This document shows positions 1 through 6,326 of a stretch of 7,168 nt of DNA, piece by piece. The notes below the pieces were generated by a model that saw nothing but the letters and a program-made list of their open reading frames with translations, ran no database searches and had not been told where the DNA came from. The stretch spans positions 1 to 7,168 of the forward strand of contig JAPLOC010000520.1 in the NCBI GenBank assembly GCA_026692825.1, given 5' to 3'. A program made the position numbers and the translations under genes. This DNA comes from Planctomycetota bacterium (lineage in GTDB: Bacteria; Planctomycetota; Planctomycetia; Planctomycetales; Planctomycetaceae). The stretch's first letter is position 1, and every line of letters starts with the position of its first letter.

Positions 1-472
1 CTCCCGGCTGCCCGGCGACCGACGGTGCCGGCAGATCGAAAACAACCGAACCAAGAACCGTGCTGTTGTGCAACGCGAAAATCGTCACCTGGTCGGCCCC
101 GTTGCTGAAGCCGTAGTACGCATTCTGTCCGAACCACGCCCCCGTGAGCAATTGATTCGTCGACAGCAGGATCTGGTCGTTGCTGACCCCAGCATTCGTG
201 AGGAAGTAGTGTCCCGAGTGCGGCAACCCATAGACCGGGCCGGGAGTGCCGGTATCAATTCGATACTGGTCCCCCACCACACTCAAACGGGAATCCCAGA
301 CGACACCTTGATAGGTCGAACTGTTTCCGTTTGCATAAAACAGGCCGACCGACGAGTTTGTGGCTCCGGGTGTTGGCAGGTCGTCGAACGTGGCGACTCC
401 CGCGTAAGTCGTTGTGATCCCACATATCAGAATGACCGCTACAAACGCCACGCGTCGAATTTGCCGCACCAT
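1..472 (-). CDS. Secreted protein, PEP-CTERM-like exported family (C-terminus outside window)
   Basis: This is an open frame read on the minus strand from an ATG at 472 to the left edge with no stop: 157 codons plus one base. The N-terminus is a clear Sec signal peptide. It has a basic start (MVRQIRR), a hydrophobic core VAFVAVILI, and a probable cleavage site after TTYA near residue 25. The mature part begins GVATFDDLPTPG and is rich in Gly, Asn, Ser, Thr and aromatic residues (GLFYANGN, GHYFLTNAG, GAWFGQNAYYGF). That pattern is common in exported PEP-CTERM-type proteins of planctomycetes, which are often lectin-like beta-sandwich proteins. The sorting signal itself would lie beyond position 1, so membership is inferred from style only. 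No in-frame ATG, GTG or TTG start closer to a Shine-Dalgarno is visible, and the region before 472 has only a weak GGTGG. No specific function can be assigned. Confidence 0.75.
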   Translation of the reverse strand, partial: MVRQIRRVAFVAVILICGITTTYAGVATFDDLPTPGATNSSVGLFYANGNSSTYQGVVWDSRLSVVGDQYRIDTGTPGPVYGLPHSGHYFLTNAGVSNDQILLSTNQLLTGAWFGQNAYYGFSNGADQVTIFALHNSTVLGSVVFDLPAPSVAGQPG

Positions 473-754
473 GGGTTGTCCACCAGAAATGAGGGAGTTA
501 CGCGGTGCCAAATAGGCACTCTCGTGGATTATACCTCTTTCCAGTGAATTTCCCGTCAATGGTTTTGAAATTGAGAAATTCCCCGACGATATCCAGCCTC
601 CTGGATCGACCCGCATCTCCGACGGTCGGCTTCTTGCGTCCCGGCTGTCGACTTTCCCGCCGCCAGACGGAATCTGCCCAAATGAGTGGCGGTATTCGCA
701 TTGACGGTCTGCCACGGTGTCCGAGGACGGCCCCGAATGTTTCTCCGCGAGCCC
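473..754. other. Intergenic region, no gene seen
   Basis: About 280 bases lie between the start of the secreted-protein gene and the stop of the membrane-protein gene, both on the minus strand. Open frames cross it on both strands, but their translations are Arg/Pro/Ser-rich and look like non-coding readings. I see no convincing hairpin plus T-tract for the membrane-protein transcript. The only feature I would mark is the candidate promoter at 528-559. Confidence 0.5.
528..559 (-). promoter_or_regulatory. Candidate sigma-70 promoter for the secreted protein gene
   Basis: Reading the minus strand, a perfect TATAAT (528-533) lies about 55 bases before the ATG at 472. TTGACG (554-559) lies upstream of it. 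The spacer is 20 bases, longer than the usual 16-18, so the -35 pairing is doubtful, but a perfect -10 box is uncommon in this GC-rich sequence. Transcription would start near 521, giving a leader of about 50 bases. Confidence 0.35.
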
Positions 755-1618
755 TTAGTAGCCGCTTTCGATCCGGTGAAACAAGCCGATCAACAGAACC
801 AGGGAGCCGAATTGCGCGACCGCATGAAAAACCACGAAAAAGACACATGACAGCGGGTCACTATTCGGCACGCCGTAAGACAGGACGCCAATGGAGAATT
901 GCAGCACGATGACGATGGCGACGCCCGCCAACTCCTTGCGAAACCCGTTCGCCGAAATCGTCCGGTAGACCACGAAGCCCGAGAAGAGGGTCGAACCTGC
1001 TGCGAGCATCGAGGTCAACACAATCGCGGCTTCGCGCACTGCATCCACATCAGCCGATTCAAATTCGGGGACAATCTGCGGTTCGCCGCCCGCTGGAATC
1101 GAATTCATTTGCGCCAGAAACGTGAATGTCGAGAACAGTGTGCAGGCTACGGCGGCGCAAGTGCTGGTGACTACGGTCGTCATGAACGGTGGAAGATGAC
1201 TTTGACCGCGACCCGCGTGCGCCCCCGGCATCTCGAATGGCAAGATGACGTCGTGGATCCCGGAGCGTCGGCTCCGAGCCCCCATGCTAAATCGGCGATG
1301 AACAAATGCGAAGAATATCAGCAACATCCAGTGGAATGGCAACACCACGAAACAATGGGCGAGGCACCGGTCGGTGACCGCATCCGACGAGGACAACTTC
1401 GCGATGATTTTGACTTCGCATTGTTTCCAGAAGTGCTGTGACGATGAGTAGTTTCCGTGCCAATACCCAGCCCAATTCCCATAGGCGTTGAAGGCCACGA
1501 AAAGGAATATCGCGACTGTGACTGTACGAATGGCGGCCGACCACCCGGGACGTATCCTGATTCCGAGCATTCCTGAAAGAACATCATGTGACATGTTTTG
1601 GGCTCTTTCGTTGTCCAT
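755..1618 (-). CDS. Hypothetical six-helix integral membrane protein
   Basis: The gene encodes 287 residues from the ATG at 1618. Six hydrophobic segments can be read, at about residues 30-47, 86-106, 147-169, 198-218, 230-250 and 257-280. They are joined by hydrophilic loops, including a basic one (HRRF...RSRRSG, 107-119) and an acidic one (VPEFESADVDAVRE, 183-196). The composition of the helices (for example VAIVIVLQFSIGVLSYGV) and the regular alternation with polar loops support a real inner-membrane protein. No catalytic motif or known family is recognised; the Cys and His residues in helices 2 and 3 are scattered and form no obvious metal site. A second ATG at 1594 (residue 9, MSHDVLSG) has a weak AAAGAG about eight bases upstream and could be the true start, since 1618 has no Shine-Dalgarno. 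Neighbouring genes give no functional clue. Confidence 0.62.
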   Translation of the reverse strand: MDNERAQNMSHDVLSGMLGIRIRPGWSAAIRTVTVAIFLFVAFNAYGNWAGYWHGNYSSSQHFWKQCEVKIIAKLSSSDAVTDRCLAHCFVVLPFHWMLLIFFAFVHRRFSMGARSRRSGIHDVILPFEMPGAHAGRGQSHLPPFMTTVVTSTCAAVACTLFSTFTFLAQMNSIPAGGEPQIVPEFESADVDAVREAAIVLTSMLAAGSTLFSGFVVYRTISANGFRKELAGVAIVIVLQFSIGVLSYGVPNSDPLSCVFFVVFHAVAQFGSLVLLIGLFHRIESGY

Positions 1619-1837
1619 CCCGACCGGGAGGTTGCCAAGGGTGGCAGGACCGCTCCGGATGTCGGCGCCTGGTGAAGCTTTTCGTCAGGCGAATCGGAGT
1701 TGGCAAACCCTGCACGTTTCGGGAGGCGTGCTGCGACAGTACTATAACGTAAACGCCACATCTCCCGGCATGCGCACAAGATTCGAAGGAAATTTCTCCG
1801 GAGCAGACTACTTGGCGAAAATGCCCCCTCCAACAAT

Positions 1838-2060
1838 TCATTTTGAACACACCCTGGGCCACCCGTGTTGCAGATTTGATCTCTTCGGGCTTGCCTCTTC
1901 GCCGCTTCGAACCACCCAGCGCGTACTCAACATCGTGGCGTATGGTGAACATGGTGATGCGGGTTGCGCCCCCGTTGGGGCTGCCGACGGCGGGGCCACC
2001 CAGTTGAATTTCGGCACCGTTGGGAAGATCGACTGTGCCCGTGCGATCGGGGAATTCGCG
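1838..2060 (-). pseudogene. Possible decayed or frame-broken coding remnant
   Basis: No intact gene occupies 1619-2139, but on the minus strand one frame is open from 2060 downward. It reads like protein: GTVDLPNGAEIQLGGPAVGS, then ATRITMFTIRHDVEYALGG. About 70% of its third codon positions are G or C (my count over 37 codons), higher than in the opposite-strand frame. It has no ATG before 1952, and a TGA at 2061-2063 blocks it upstream. A second minus frame just upstream gives VTLTERDVPAQGIDAN (about 2055-2102), so a single frameshift would join the two. Downstream of about 1838 the frame becomes Cys/Arg/Trp-rich, collides with the start of the membrane-protein gene and looks non-coding. The family is not recognised. 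A short genuine gene starting at 1952, or chance, are the alternatives. Confidence 0.25.
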
Positions 2061-2139
2061 TCAATCCCCTGGGCTGGCACGTCGCGCTCCGTAAGGGTGA
2101 CGCTGTCTCAAATTGCTCAGGTTGTTTTTTCGCGGCCAC

Positions 2140-3591
2140 CTACGCCAGAATTCCCGTGATATGAGCACCGTCGCCATACAGGCTTAAGGGACGGTTGAGA
2201 TGGTCCCGGATCGTCGACTCGGCTCCGACACCGCACAGATGGTACGCCGTCGCCAGCAGGTCGATTGGCTGCACGGGATTTTCTGCGACGTAGGAACCGG
2301 TCGCGTCGGACCGGCCATAGACGGTGCCGGGCTGAATTCCCGCGCCGGCGAACAATGCGGGATACGTCCCCACCCAGTGGTCGCGCCCCGCGCGGGAGTT
2401 GATGCGCGGTGTGCGTCCCATTTCGCTCAACACGACGACTAGAGTTTCTTCGAACAGCCCCCGATCTTTGAGATCGTCCAGCAGAGCCGCCAGAGCCCGG
2501 TCGAAACCGGGGAGCAGCCAGCCTTCGCACGCTTTGAAGTGGTCCCAGTGGGTGTCCCAACTGAGCAGCGAGATGTCCTGGCTTTCCTTGGTGCAGTCCC
2601 AGATCGCCGTCGTCAGGGGGACTCCCGCTTCGACCAGTCGTCGCGCGGTCAGCACGCTCTGTCCGAACAGATTCCAGCCATACCGGTCACGGGTGGCAGG
2701 ATCTTCACGTGAGAGGTCGAGGGCGGCCCGAAATCGTTCGGAGGTGAGCAGGTCGAGCGACTGCTGTTGCGAACGGGTGTATTTGTCGATCGCCTTTGAG
2801 CGGAGCAGATCCCCCCGGGCCGCATCAAGCTGCTCCAGCAGGCTGGTGCGGCGAGAGAGTTGATCGAGCGACATTTGCGGCCCCAACGCCGCCCCCGTCG
2901 GTGTGAACGAGAGCGAGTCGGCCCGCACCCCGCCGGGTTGAAACAGAGGCTCGCCATTCTTGCCAAACTGAGTGCAGATCGGATCAAACCGCGGCCCCAG
3001 AAAGCCGGCGTAGGGACCAGTCCGCCAATATCCCTCCAGCAACCCCAGGCGATTCGGGAGGCACAGATTGTTGGGAAGAGTCTCTCCGCCCGGACGGCCT
3101 GCGGGGCTGCCTGTCGACTGCAGCGCCGACATGAAAAAGGGCCAGTCAAACGGTATCCCGGGATTGAACCCTTTGGTCGCGGTTCCGCCGTTGGTGGCGT
3201 GCCTGCCGGTGAGAATGAGGCTGGTATTGTGGTTGGCGTCGTCACTGGTGACGCTGCGCACGAGCGCCACGCGGTCCATCCGCTGGGCCATCTGGGGCAG
3301 ATGCTCACAGACCGGGAACCCGGGAAGGCTCGAGGGAATCGCCTGGTACGGACCACGAATCTCGGCGGGGGCGTCGGGTTTGGGATCGAACGTCTCGTAC
3401 TGACTCCAGCCACCAAACAAAAACAGGCAGATGACCGACTTCGCGCGGACGGGCGTTTCAGCCCCGGCATCACCGGCTCGCGTGGGTGGCCCCGCCAGCG
3501 ACTGACCGAGTCCCACGCCGCTGGCGACCAGCAGCTCGCGACGCGTCAGTCCCGAGCAGACGGGCTTGGGGTTTCCGAGCAGACGAAACAT
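2140..3591 (-). CDS. DUF1501 family protein with twin-arginine leader
   Basis: The 483-residue product starts at the ATG at 3591. It opens MFRLLGNPKP and carries a Tat-type leader: T16-R17-R18-E-L-L, then a Gly/Ala-rich hydrophobic stretch ending near residue 34, so it is probably exported folded. Family hallmarks appear in order: FGGWSQYETFDPKP (59-72), the EIRGPYQAI segment (77-85), DDANHNTSLILTGRH (117-131), WDTHWDHF (345-352), VVVLSEMGRTPRIN (385-398), GRDHW (402-406), and a C-terminal NRP with a terminal GD-HI-GIL. DUF1501 proteins resemble the alkaline phosphatase/sulfatase superfamily in fold, but their reaction is not established. Length is normal and nothing is broken. The frame is open up to a TTG at 3699, but residues before 3591 are unlike the family and a promoter sits inside that stretch. 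Such genes usually sit beside a DUF1549/DUF1553 cytochrome gene in planctomycetes; none is present here. Confidence 0.93.
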   Translation of the reverse strand: MFRLLGNPKPVCSGLTRRELLVASGVGLGQSLAGPPTRAGDAGAETPVRAKSVICLFLFGGWSQYETFDPKPDAPAEIRGPYQAIPSSLPGFPVCEHLPQMAQRMDRVALVRSVTSDDANHNTSLILTGRHATNGGTATKGFNPGIPFDWPFFMSALQSTGSPAGRPGGETLPNNLCLPNRLGLLEGYWRTGPYAGFLGPRFDPICTQFGKNGEPLFQPGGVRADSLSFTPTGAALGPQMSLDQLSRRTSLLEQLDAARGDLLRSKAIDKYTRSQQQSLDLLTSERFRAALDLSREDPATRDRYGWNLFGQSVLTARRLVEAGVPLTTAIWDCTKESQDISLLSWDTHWDHFKACEGWLLPGFDRALAALLDDLKDRGLFEETLVVVLSEMGRTPRINSRAGRDHWVGTYPALFAGAGIQPGTVYGRSDATGSYVAENPVQPIDLLATAYHLCGVGAESTIRDHLNRPLSLYGDGAHITGILA

Positions 3592-3650
3592 GTGCGAACC
3601 GGTGGTTGAACGGACATCCTGGGAATCGGGACAGAACACATCAACGCCGT

Positions 3651-3678
3651 ATGATATCTGAACGGTTTGCGGAGTCCA
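3651..3678 (-). promoter_or_regulatory. Candidate promoter for the DUF1501 gene
   Basis: On the minus strand TGGACT (3673-3678) and TATCAT (3651-3656) are 16 bases apart. They match the sigma-70 consensus at 4 of 6 and 5 of 6 positions. Transcription would begin near 3644, leaving a leader of about 50 bases before the ATG at 3591. This location supports the shorter DUF1501 start. It is a consensus match by eye only. Confidence 0.35.
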
Positions 3679-3827
3679 GAGGGGGATCATCGAAGTCAAG
3701 TTCTCCCGTGTCGCTCAAGTGTGGGACCAATGACCGAGTTAGACTCTCACTCAGCCGTTCGGTACAGTGCCTCCACGCGATGAATGGAAGTCATCGCCCC
3801 TCATGTCCTCTCGACTGTGCCTCTCTT

Positions 3828-3831
3828 GGAG
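3828..3831 (+). promoter_or_regulatory. Shine-Dalgarno site setting the lipoprotein start
   Basis: A GGAG lies seven bases before the ATG at 3839. It is the clearest ribosome binding site among the genes here. It selects this ATG over the in-frame upstream ATG codons at 3767 and 3803, and it places the lipoprotein signal peptide exactly at the N-terminus. Confidence 0.7.
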
Positions 3832-3838
3832 TCCCCCC

Positions 3839-4942
3839 ATGCGTCCTCACCGGCTGCTGGTTCTTGGTCTGTTGTTGTTCACCGGCTGTTTCGGTATCGA
3901 GCTGGATGTCGATTCGAAAGGGCGGCTGCTGGTGACGCGTGAAGAGGGTTTCTTCACCGTCGATCCCGTGAAGAAGGAAGTCAAACTGGTCAAGAAGGCG
4001 GACGCCGGGACCGAGCCGGTCTATTCCCGGTTTTCCCCCAACGGCAAAGAGATCCTCACGGTCGCCAAGTCCGACTTTCAGACCTTCACCTTCGCGACGG
4101 TCGATGTCACTTCGGGGAAGAGTACGCAGGTGTTGAAAGTCGACGGAGCGGCGTTCACCCGTTATTCCCCCGACGGAAAACAACTGTTTGTCGTCGCGGC
4201 TTCGAAGAACGACGATCCCGGATTCATGTCGAGAGTCCCCGAGCTGCACTTGGTCTCGCTCCCCGGAGGCAAGTCGAAGGTCATCGCCAAGAAGATTGGA
4301 ACCATTCCCCGCTGGCTCCCCGATTCCAAGCAGATTCTGGTCATTGAGGCGAACACAAAAATCGATGACGACAGCTTCGCAGGCAATCTCTCGCTGCTCG
4401 ATGTCGCCACCGGTAAAATGACTCCCAAGGCGGCGATTATCGGAAAACGCGAGTACGCGATGGACGTCTCCCCGGATGGCAAGAAGGCTGTCGTCACGTT
4501 GCTGGAAGCGGGGAAGGTCGGAACGAAACTCGAAAAGAGCGATTCGACCGCCGAGGCGCTCTACGAGGTCAATCTCTCGACCGGTGAGACCAAGAAGCTG
4601 GAACTCGCACCGCCCAAATACGCGTTCTACTCCCCGAACGGCAAGTCGCTGCTGATGGCCCTGCCGTCGGAGGGATTCAGCTTTGACACCGTCAGTCTCG
4701 AAGTCGCTGACGCCAGCGATGTTTCACAACGCCAAAAGATCGCGGAGGCGGCGTACCCACTGGCGCTCGGGGGTGAAGGGATCGTCCACGCGGGCTGGGT
4801 TAGTGACAGCCAGGTCTACTACTTCGCGCAGAAGAAGGTGTACGGAATCGCCGGCAAGAACATGCAGTTGATGCTGGGTGCCGTCGATGGCAAGAAGCGG
4901 CAACTTCTGCAGGCGATGATCGACCAGGCGGCGTTTGAGTAG
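3839..4942 (+). CDS. Lipoprotein with six PD40/TolB-like beta-propeller repeats
   Basis: The 367-residue product starts MRPHRLLVLGLLLFTGC, a short basic start plus hydrophobic core ending in a lipobox with Cys17 as the lipidation site (Phe at -3 is tolerated but not ideal). The mature chain contains repeats of the PD40/WD40-like type: FSPNGKEIL (65-73), YSPDGKQLF (109-117), LPDSKQILV (160-168), VSPDGKKAV (210-218), YSPNGKSLL (264-272), and a degenerate VSDSQVYYF (321-329). Each comes with a strand-rich segment of the LLDVATGK or EVNLSTGE kind. Five to six blades of this spacing predict a single beta-propeller domain anchored to a membrane by its lipid. Such propellers usually bind proteins or ligands and have no catalytic residues that I can see. 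It is not TolB proper: it lacks the TolB N-terminal domain and a Tol-Pal neighbourhood. It is divergent from the DUF1501 gene and 131 bases upstream of the kinase gene. Confidence 0.87.
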   Translation: MRPHRLLVLGLLLFTGCFGIELDVDSKGRLLVTREEGFFTVDPVKKEVKLVKKADAGTEPVYSRFSPNGKEILTVAKSDFQTFTFATVDVTSGKSTQVLKVDGAAFTRYSPDGKQLFVVAASKNDDPGFMSRVPELHLVSLPGGKSKVIAKKIGTIPRWLPDSKQILVIEANTKIDDDSFAGNLSLLDVATGKMTPKAAIIGKREYAMDVSPDGKKAVVTLLEAGKVGTKLEKSDSTAEALYEVNLSTGETKKLELAPPKYAFYSPNGKSLLMALPSEGFSFDTVSLEVADASDVSQRQKIAEAAYPLALGGEGIVHAGWVSDSQVYYFAQKKVYGIAGKNMQLMLGAVDGKKRQLLQAMIDQAAFE

Positions 4943-5073
4943 TCGGTGGTGCGTTCCCGGCCAAACTCGATCGCCGCCACTTGTCCAGCAGGAAGCCGGT
5001 TTCCAATTTGGCTGCGGAACGAGATATCCAGCCGCCTGTCCTTCCGTCATCTCCGCCAATCCGTCCATATCGC

Positions 5074-6141
5074 ATGCTCGATTCCCAGACGCTCGATCGA
5101 TTTCTCGCGCAGTTCCCGAAACTCTCAATCGGCTTGGTCGGGGATTTGTTTCTTGATAAGTATCTCGAACTCGACCAGAGTTTGACGGAGATTTCGATCG
5201 AAACCGGACTGGAGGCGTTCCAGGTTGTGCGAACCCGGTGCTATCCCGGAGCCGGGGGAACGGTCTTGAATAATCTTCAGGCCCTGCGCGTTGGAAATCT
5301 GAGTGCGATCTCGGTCATTGGAGACGACGGCGAAGGGTATGAACTGACGCGTGAACTGGGAATTCGCGGAGTCAACACGGCGGGAGTGATCGTGCGAACC
5401 GACCGCATGACTCCCACCTACACCAAGCCGATGCTGTCGCAGCCTCACGGGGAGCCGCGCGAACTGAACCGAATTGACACCAAGAACCGGACACCGCAAT
5501 CGACCGAGGTCGACCAACTGGTGATCGAAAAATTGCGCGAAGCGGCCCCCTATCTGGATGCGTTGATCGTCGCGGACCAGGTCACCGAGCGCAACCGAGG
5601 AGTGATTACCGACGCGGTGCGCGACGAACTCAGTCGACTGGGCGCGACACATCCCAACTTGCTGATCTTCGTCGACAGTCGGTCACATTTGGGTTTGTTT
5701 CGCAATTGCACCACGAAACCCAACCGTACCGAACTGGATGTCGCGCTGGGTCGGGTCGGTAATCCGACCGACGGGAATTCACCCGATTTGGTCTTGGATG
5801 CGGCCCGCGAAGTGAGTCGTCGGAGTGGTCGACCGATCTTTACGACCCTGGGTCCGGATGGAATTCTGTGGTCGGATGGTGCCCATTCGGTTCATGTTCC
5901 GGGGATTGTGGTGGAAGGACCAATCGACATTGTCGGTGCGGGTGACAGCACGACCGCCGGCATTGTCGCCGCGCTGTGCGCCGGGGCGACGGCGGAGCAG
6001 GCCGCCGCCGTCGGTTGCCTGGTGGCCTCGATCACAATCCAGCAAATCGGGGTGACGGGAACGGCGAGTCCCGAGCAGGTGAAAGACCGGCTGGAATCGG
6101 CACAGTGGAACCGTACAATCGGCGAAATCCCCAGTTCGTGA
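5074..6141 (+). CDS. PfkB-family sugar kinase, HldE/RfaE kinase-domain type
   Basis: A 355-residue kinase is predicted from the ATG at 5074. The ribokinase/PfkB signatures are in order: IGLVGDLFLDKYLELD near the N-terminus (19-34), the GAGGTVLNNLQAL substrate/gly-rich motif (59-71), VIGDDGEGYEL (81-91), IFVDSRSH (198-205) then KPNRTEL (215-221), TTLGPDG (257-263), and the ATP-site anion hole DIVGAGD (285-291) with D291 as the expected catalytic base. The GDxxLDxY start, the D-S-R plus P-N-x-x-E pair and the TLGPDG stretch resemble the kinase half of HldE, which phosphorylates D-glycero-D-manno-heptose 7-phosphate at O1 for LPS heptose. No cytidylyltransferase half follows, and substrate cannot be settled from motifs; another sugar is possible. 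GAGDSTTAG replaces the common GAGDxFxAG. The frame is open back to a TTG at 4981, but that extension is Pro/Ser-rich and unlike the family. No Shine-Dalgarno is visible at 5074. Confidence 0.85.
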   Translation: MLDSQTLDRFLAQFPKLSIGLVGDLFLDKYLELDQSLTEISIETGLEAFQVVRTRCYPGAGGTVLNNLQALRVGNLSAISVIGDDGEGYELTRELGIRGVNTAGVIVRTDRMTPTYTKPMLSQPHGEPRELNRIDTKNRTPQSTEVDQLVIEKLREAAPYLDALIVADQVTERNRGVITDAVRDELSRLGATHPNLLIFVDSRSHLGLFRNCTTKPNRTELDVALGRVGNPTDGNSPDLVLDAAREVSRRSGRPIFTTLGPDGILWSDGAHSVHVPGIVVEGPIDIVGAGDSTTAGIVAALCAGATAEQAAAVGCLVASITIQQIGVTGTASPEQVKDRLESAQWNRTIGEIPSS

Positions 6142-6153
6142 AAGAGGCTGCGT

Positions 6154-6205
6154 GACAACCGCGGGCTTGAGGTCCGGTGCGAACCCAAGAAAGCCGCGCG
6201 GTGTC
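6154..6205 (+). terminator. Strong hairpin after the kinase gene, terminator-like
   Basis: Twelve bases past the kinase stop, GAC-a-ACCGCG-GGCTT (6154-6168) pairs with AAGCC-g-CGCGGT-GTC (6191-6205). This gives 14 base pairs with two single-base bulges. The loop can fold further by pairing bases near 6166-6173 with those near 6182-6189. Only a TTT (6207-6209) follows, so intrinsic termination would be weak. It may instead protect the 3' end of the kinase mRNA. It finishes directly before the tRNA promoter. Confidence 0.5.
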
Positions 6206-6207
6206 CT

Positions 6208-6236
6208 TTGCACAGCGGGTCGATTCGTGGTAGAAT
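6208..6236 (+). promoter_or_regulatory. Promoter of the tRNA-His gene
   Basis: TTGCAC (6208-6213) and TAGAAT (6231-6236) are separated by exactly 17 bases. TAGAAT matches five of six consensus bases; the -35 keeps the TTG. Transcription would start near 6243, about nine bases before the mature tRNA, a typical distance for a single tRNA gene. Confidence 0.6.
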
Positions 6237-6245
6237 CCCGACCCG
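6216..6245. repeat. Inverted repeat spanning the tRNA-His -10 box
   Basis: CGGGTCGATTC (6216-6226) is repeated in inverse as GAATC (6233-6237) plus GACCCG (6240-6245), with two extra C bases between the two halves of the right arm and a six-base centre. Eleven positions pair in all. The TAGAAT -10 box overlaps the centre and right arm, so this could be an operator for a dimeric regulator, or chance symmetry around the promoter. Confidence 0.55.
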
Positions 6246-6251
6246 AAACAT

Positions 6252-6326
6252 GGTGGTTGTAGCTCAGTTGGTTAGAGCACCAGATTGTGGATCTGGGGGT
6301 CGCGGGTTCAAGTCCCGTCATCCACC
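6252..6326 (+). tRNA. tRNA-His, anticodon GTG
   Basis: A full cloverleaf can be drawn. The acceptor 5' strand is GTGGTTG (6253-6259), the D arm GCTC/GAGC (6262-6265 and 6275-6278) and the anticodon stem CCAGA/TCTGG. Its loop TTGTGGA places anticodon GTG at 6287-6289. The variable region is five bases and the T arm is GCGGG-TTCAAGT-CCCGT. The His-specific identity element is present in the gene: G at 6252 (G-1) opposite C73 at 6326. CCA is not encoded. One acceptor pair, position 5 with 68 (T6257 and T6321), is a U-U mismatch. It reads the His codons CAC and CAU. Confidence 0.95.

Noticed and set aside
899..1441. Plus-strand open frame antisense to the membrane protein
   Set aside because: Its product is rich in His, Arg and Gln with no hydrophobic or motif structure, while the opposite strand encodes six clean helices.
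1488..2159. Long plus-strand open frame opposite the membrane-protein start and the gap before DUF1501
   Set aside because: It has no domain-like segments and lower G/C at third positions than the minus reading where compared. It also overlaps the 5' end of a better-supported gene.
2860..3609. Plus-strand open frame opposite the DUF1501 gene
   Set aside because: The minus strand contains every DUF1501 motif; this is an antisense by-product of GC-rich codons.
3592..3699. N-terminal extension of the DUF1501 protein to a TTG at 3699 or ATG at 3690
   Set aside because: The extra 36 residues are unlike the family, and a TGGACT/TATCAT promoter lies within the stretch. The start at 3591 gives the expected short lead to the twin-arginine motif.
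3739..3768. Plus-strand promoter TTAGAC / TACAGT for the lipoprotein gene
   Set aside because: The -35 matches only about two consensus bases, so it is not better than chance.
3767..3838. Longer start for the propeller lipoprotein
   Set aside because: It would bury the signal peptide and lipobox behind 24 Pro/Ser-rich residues, whereas the ATG at 3839 has a GGAG seven bases upstream.
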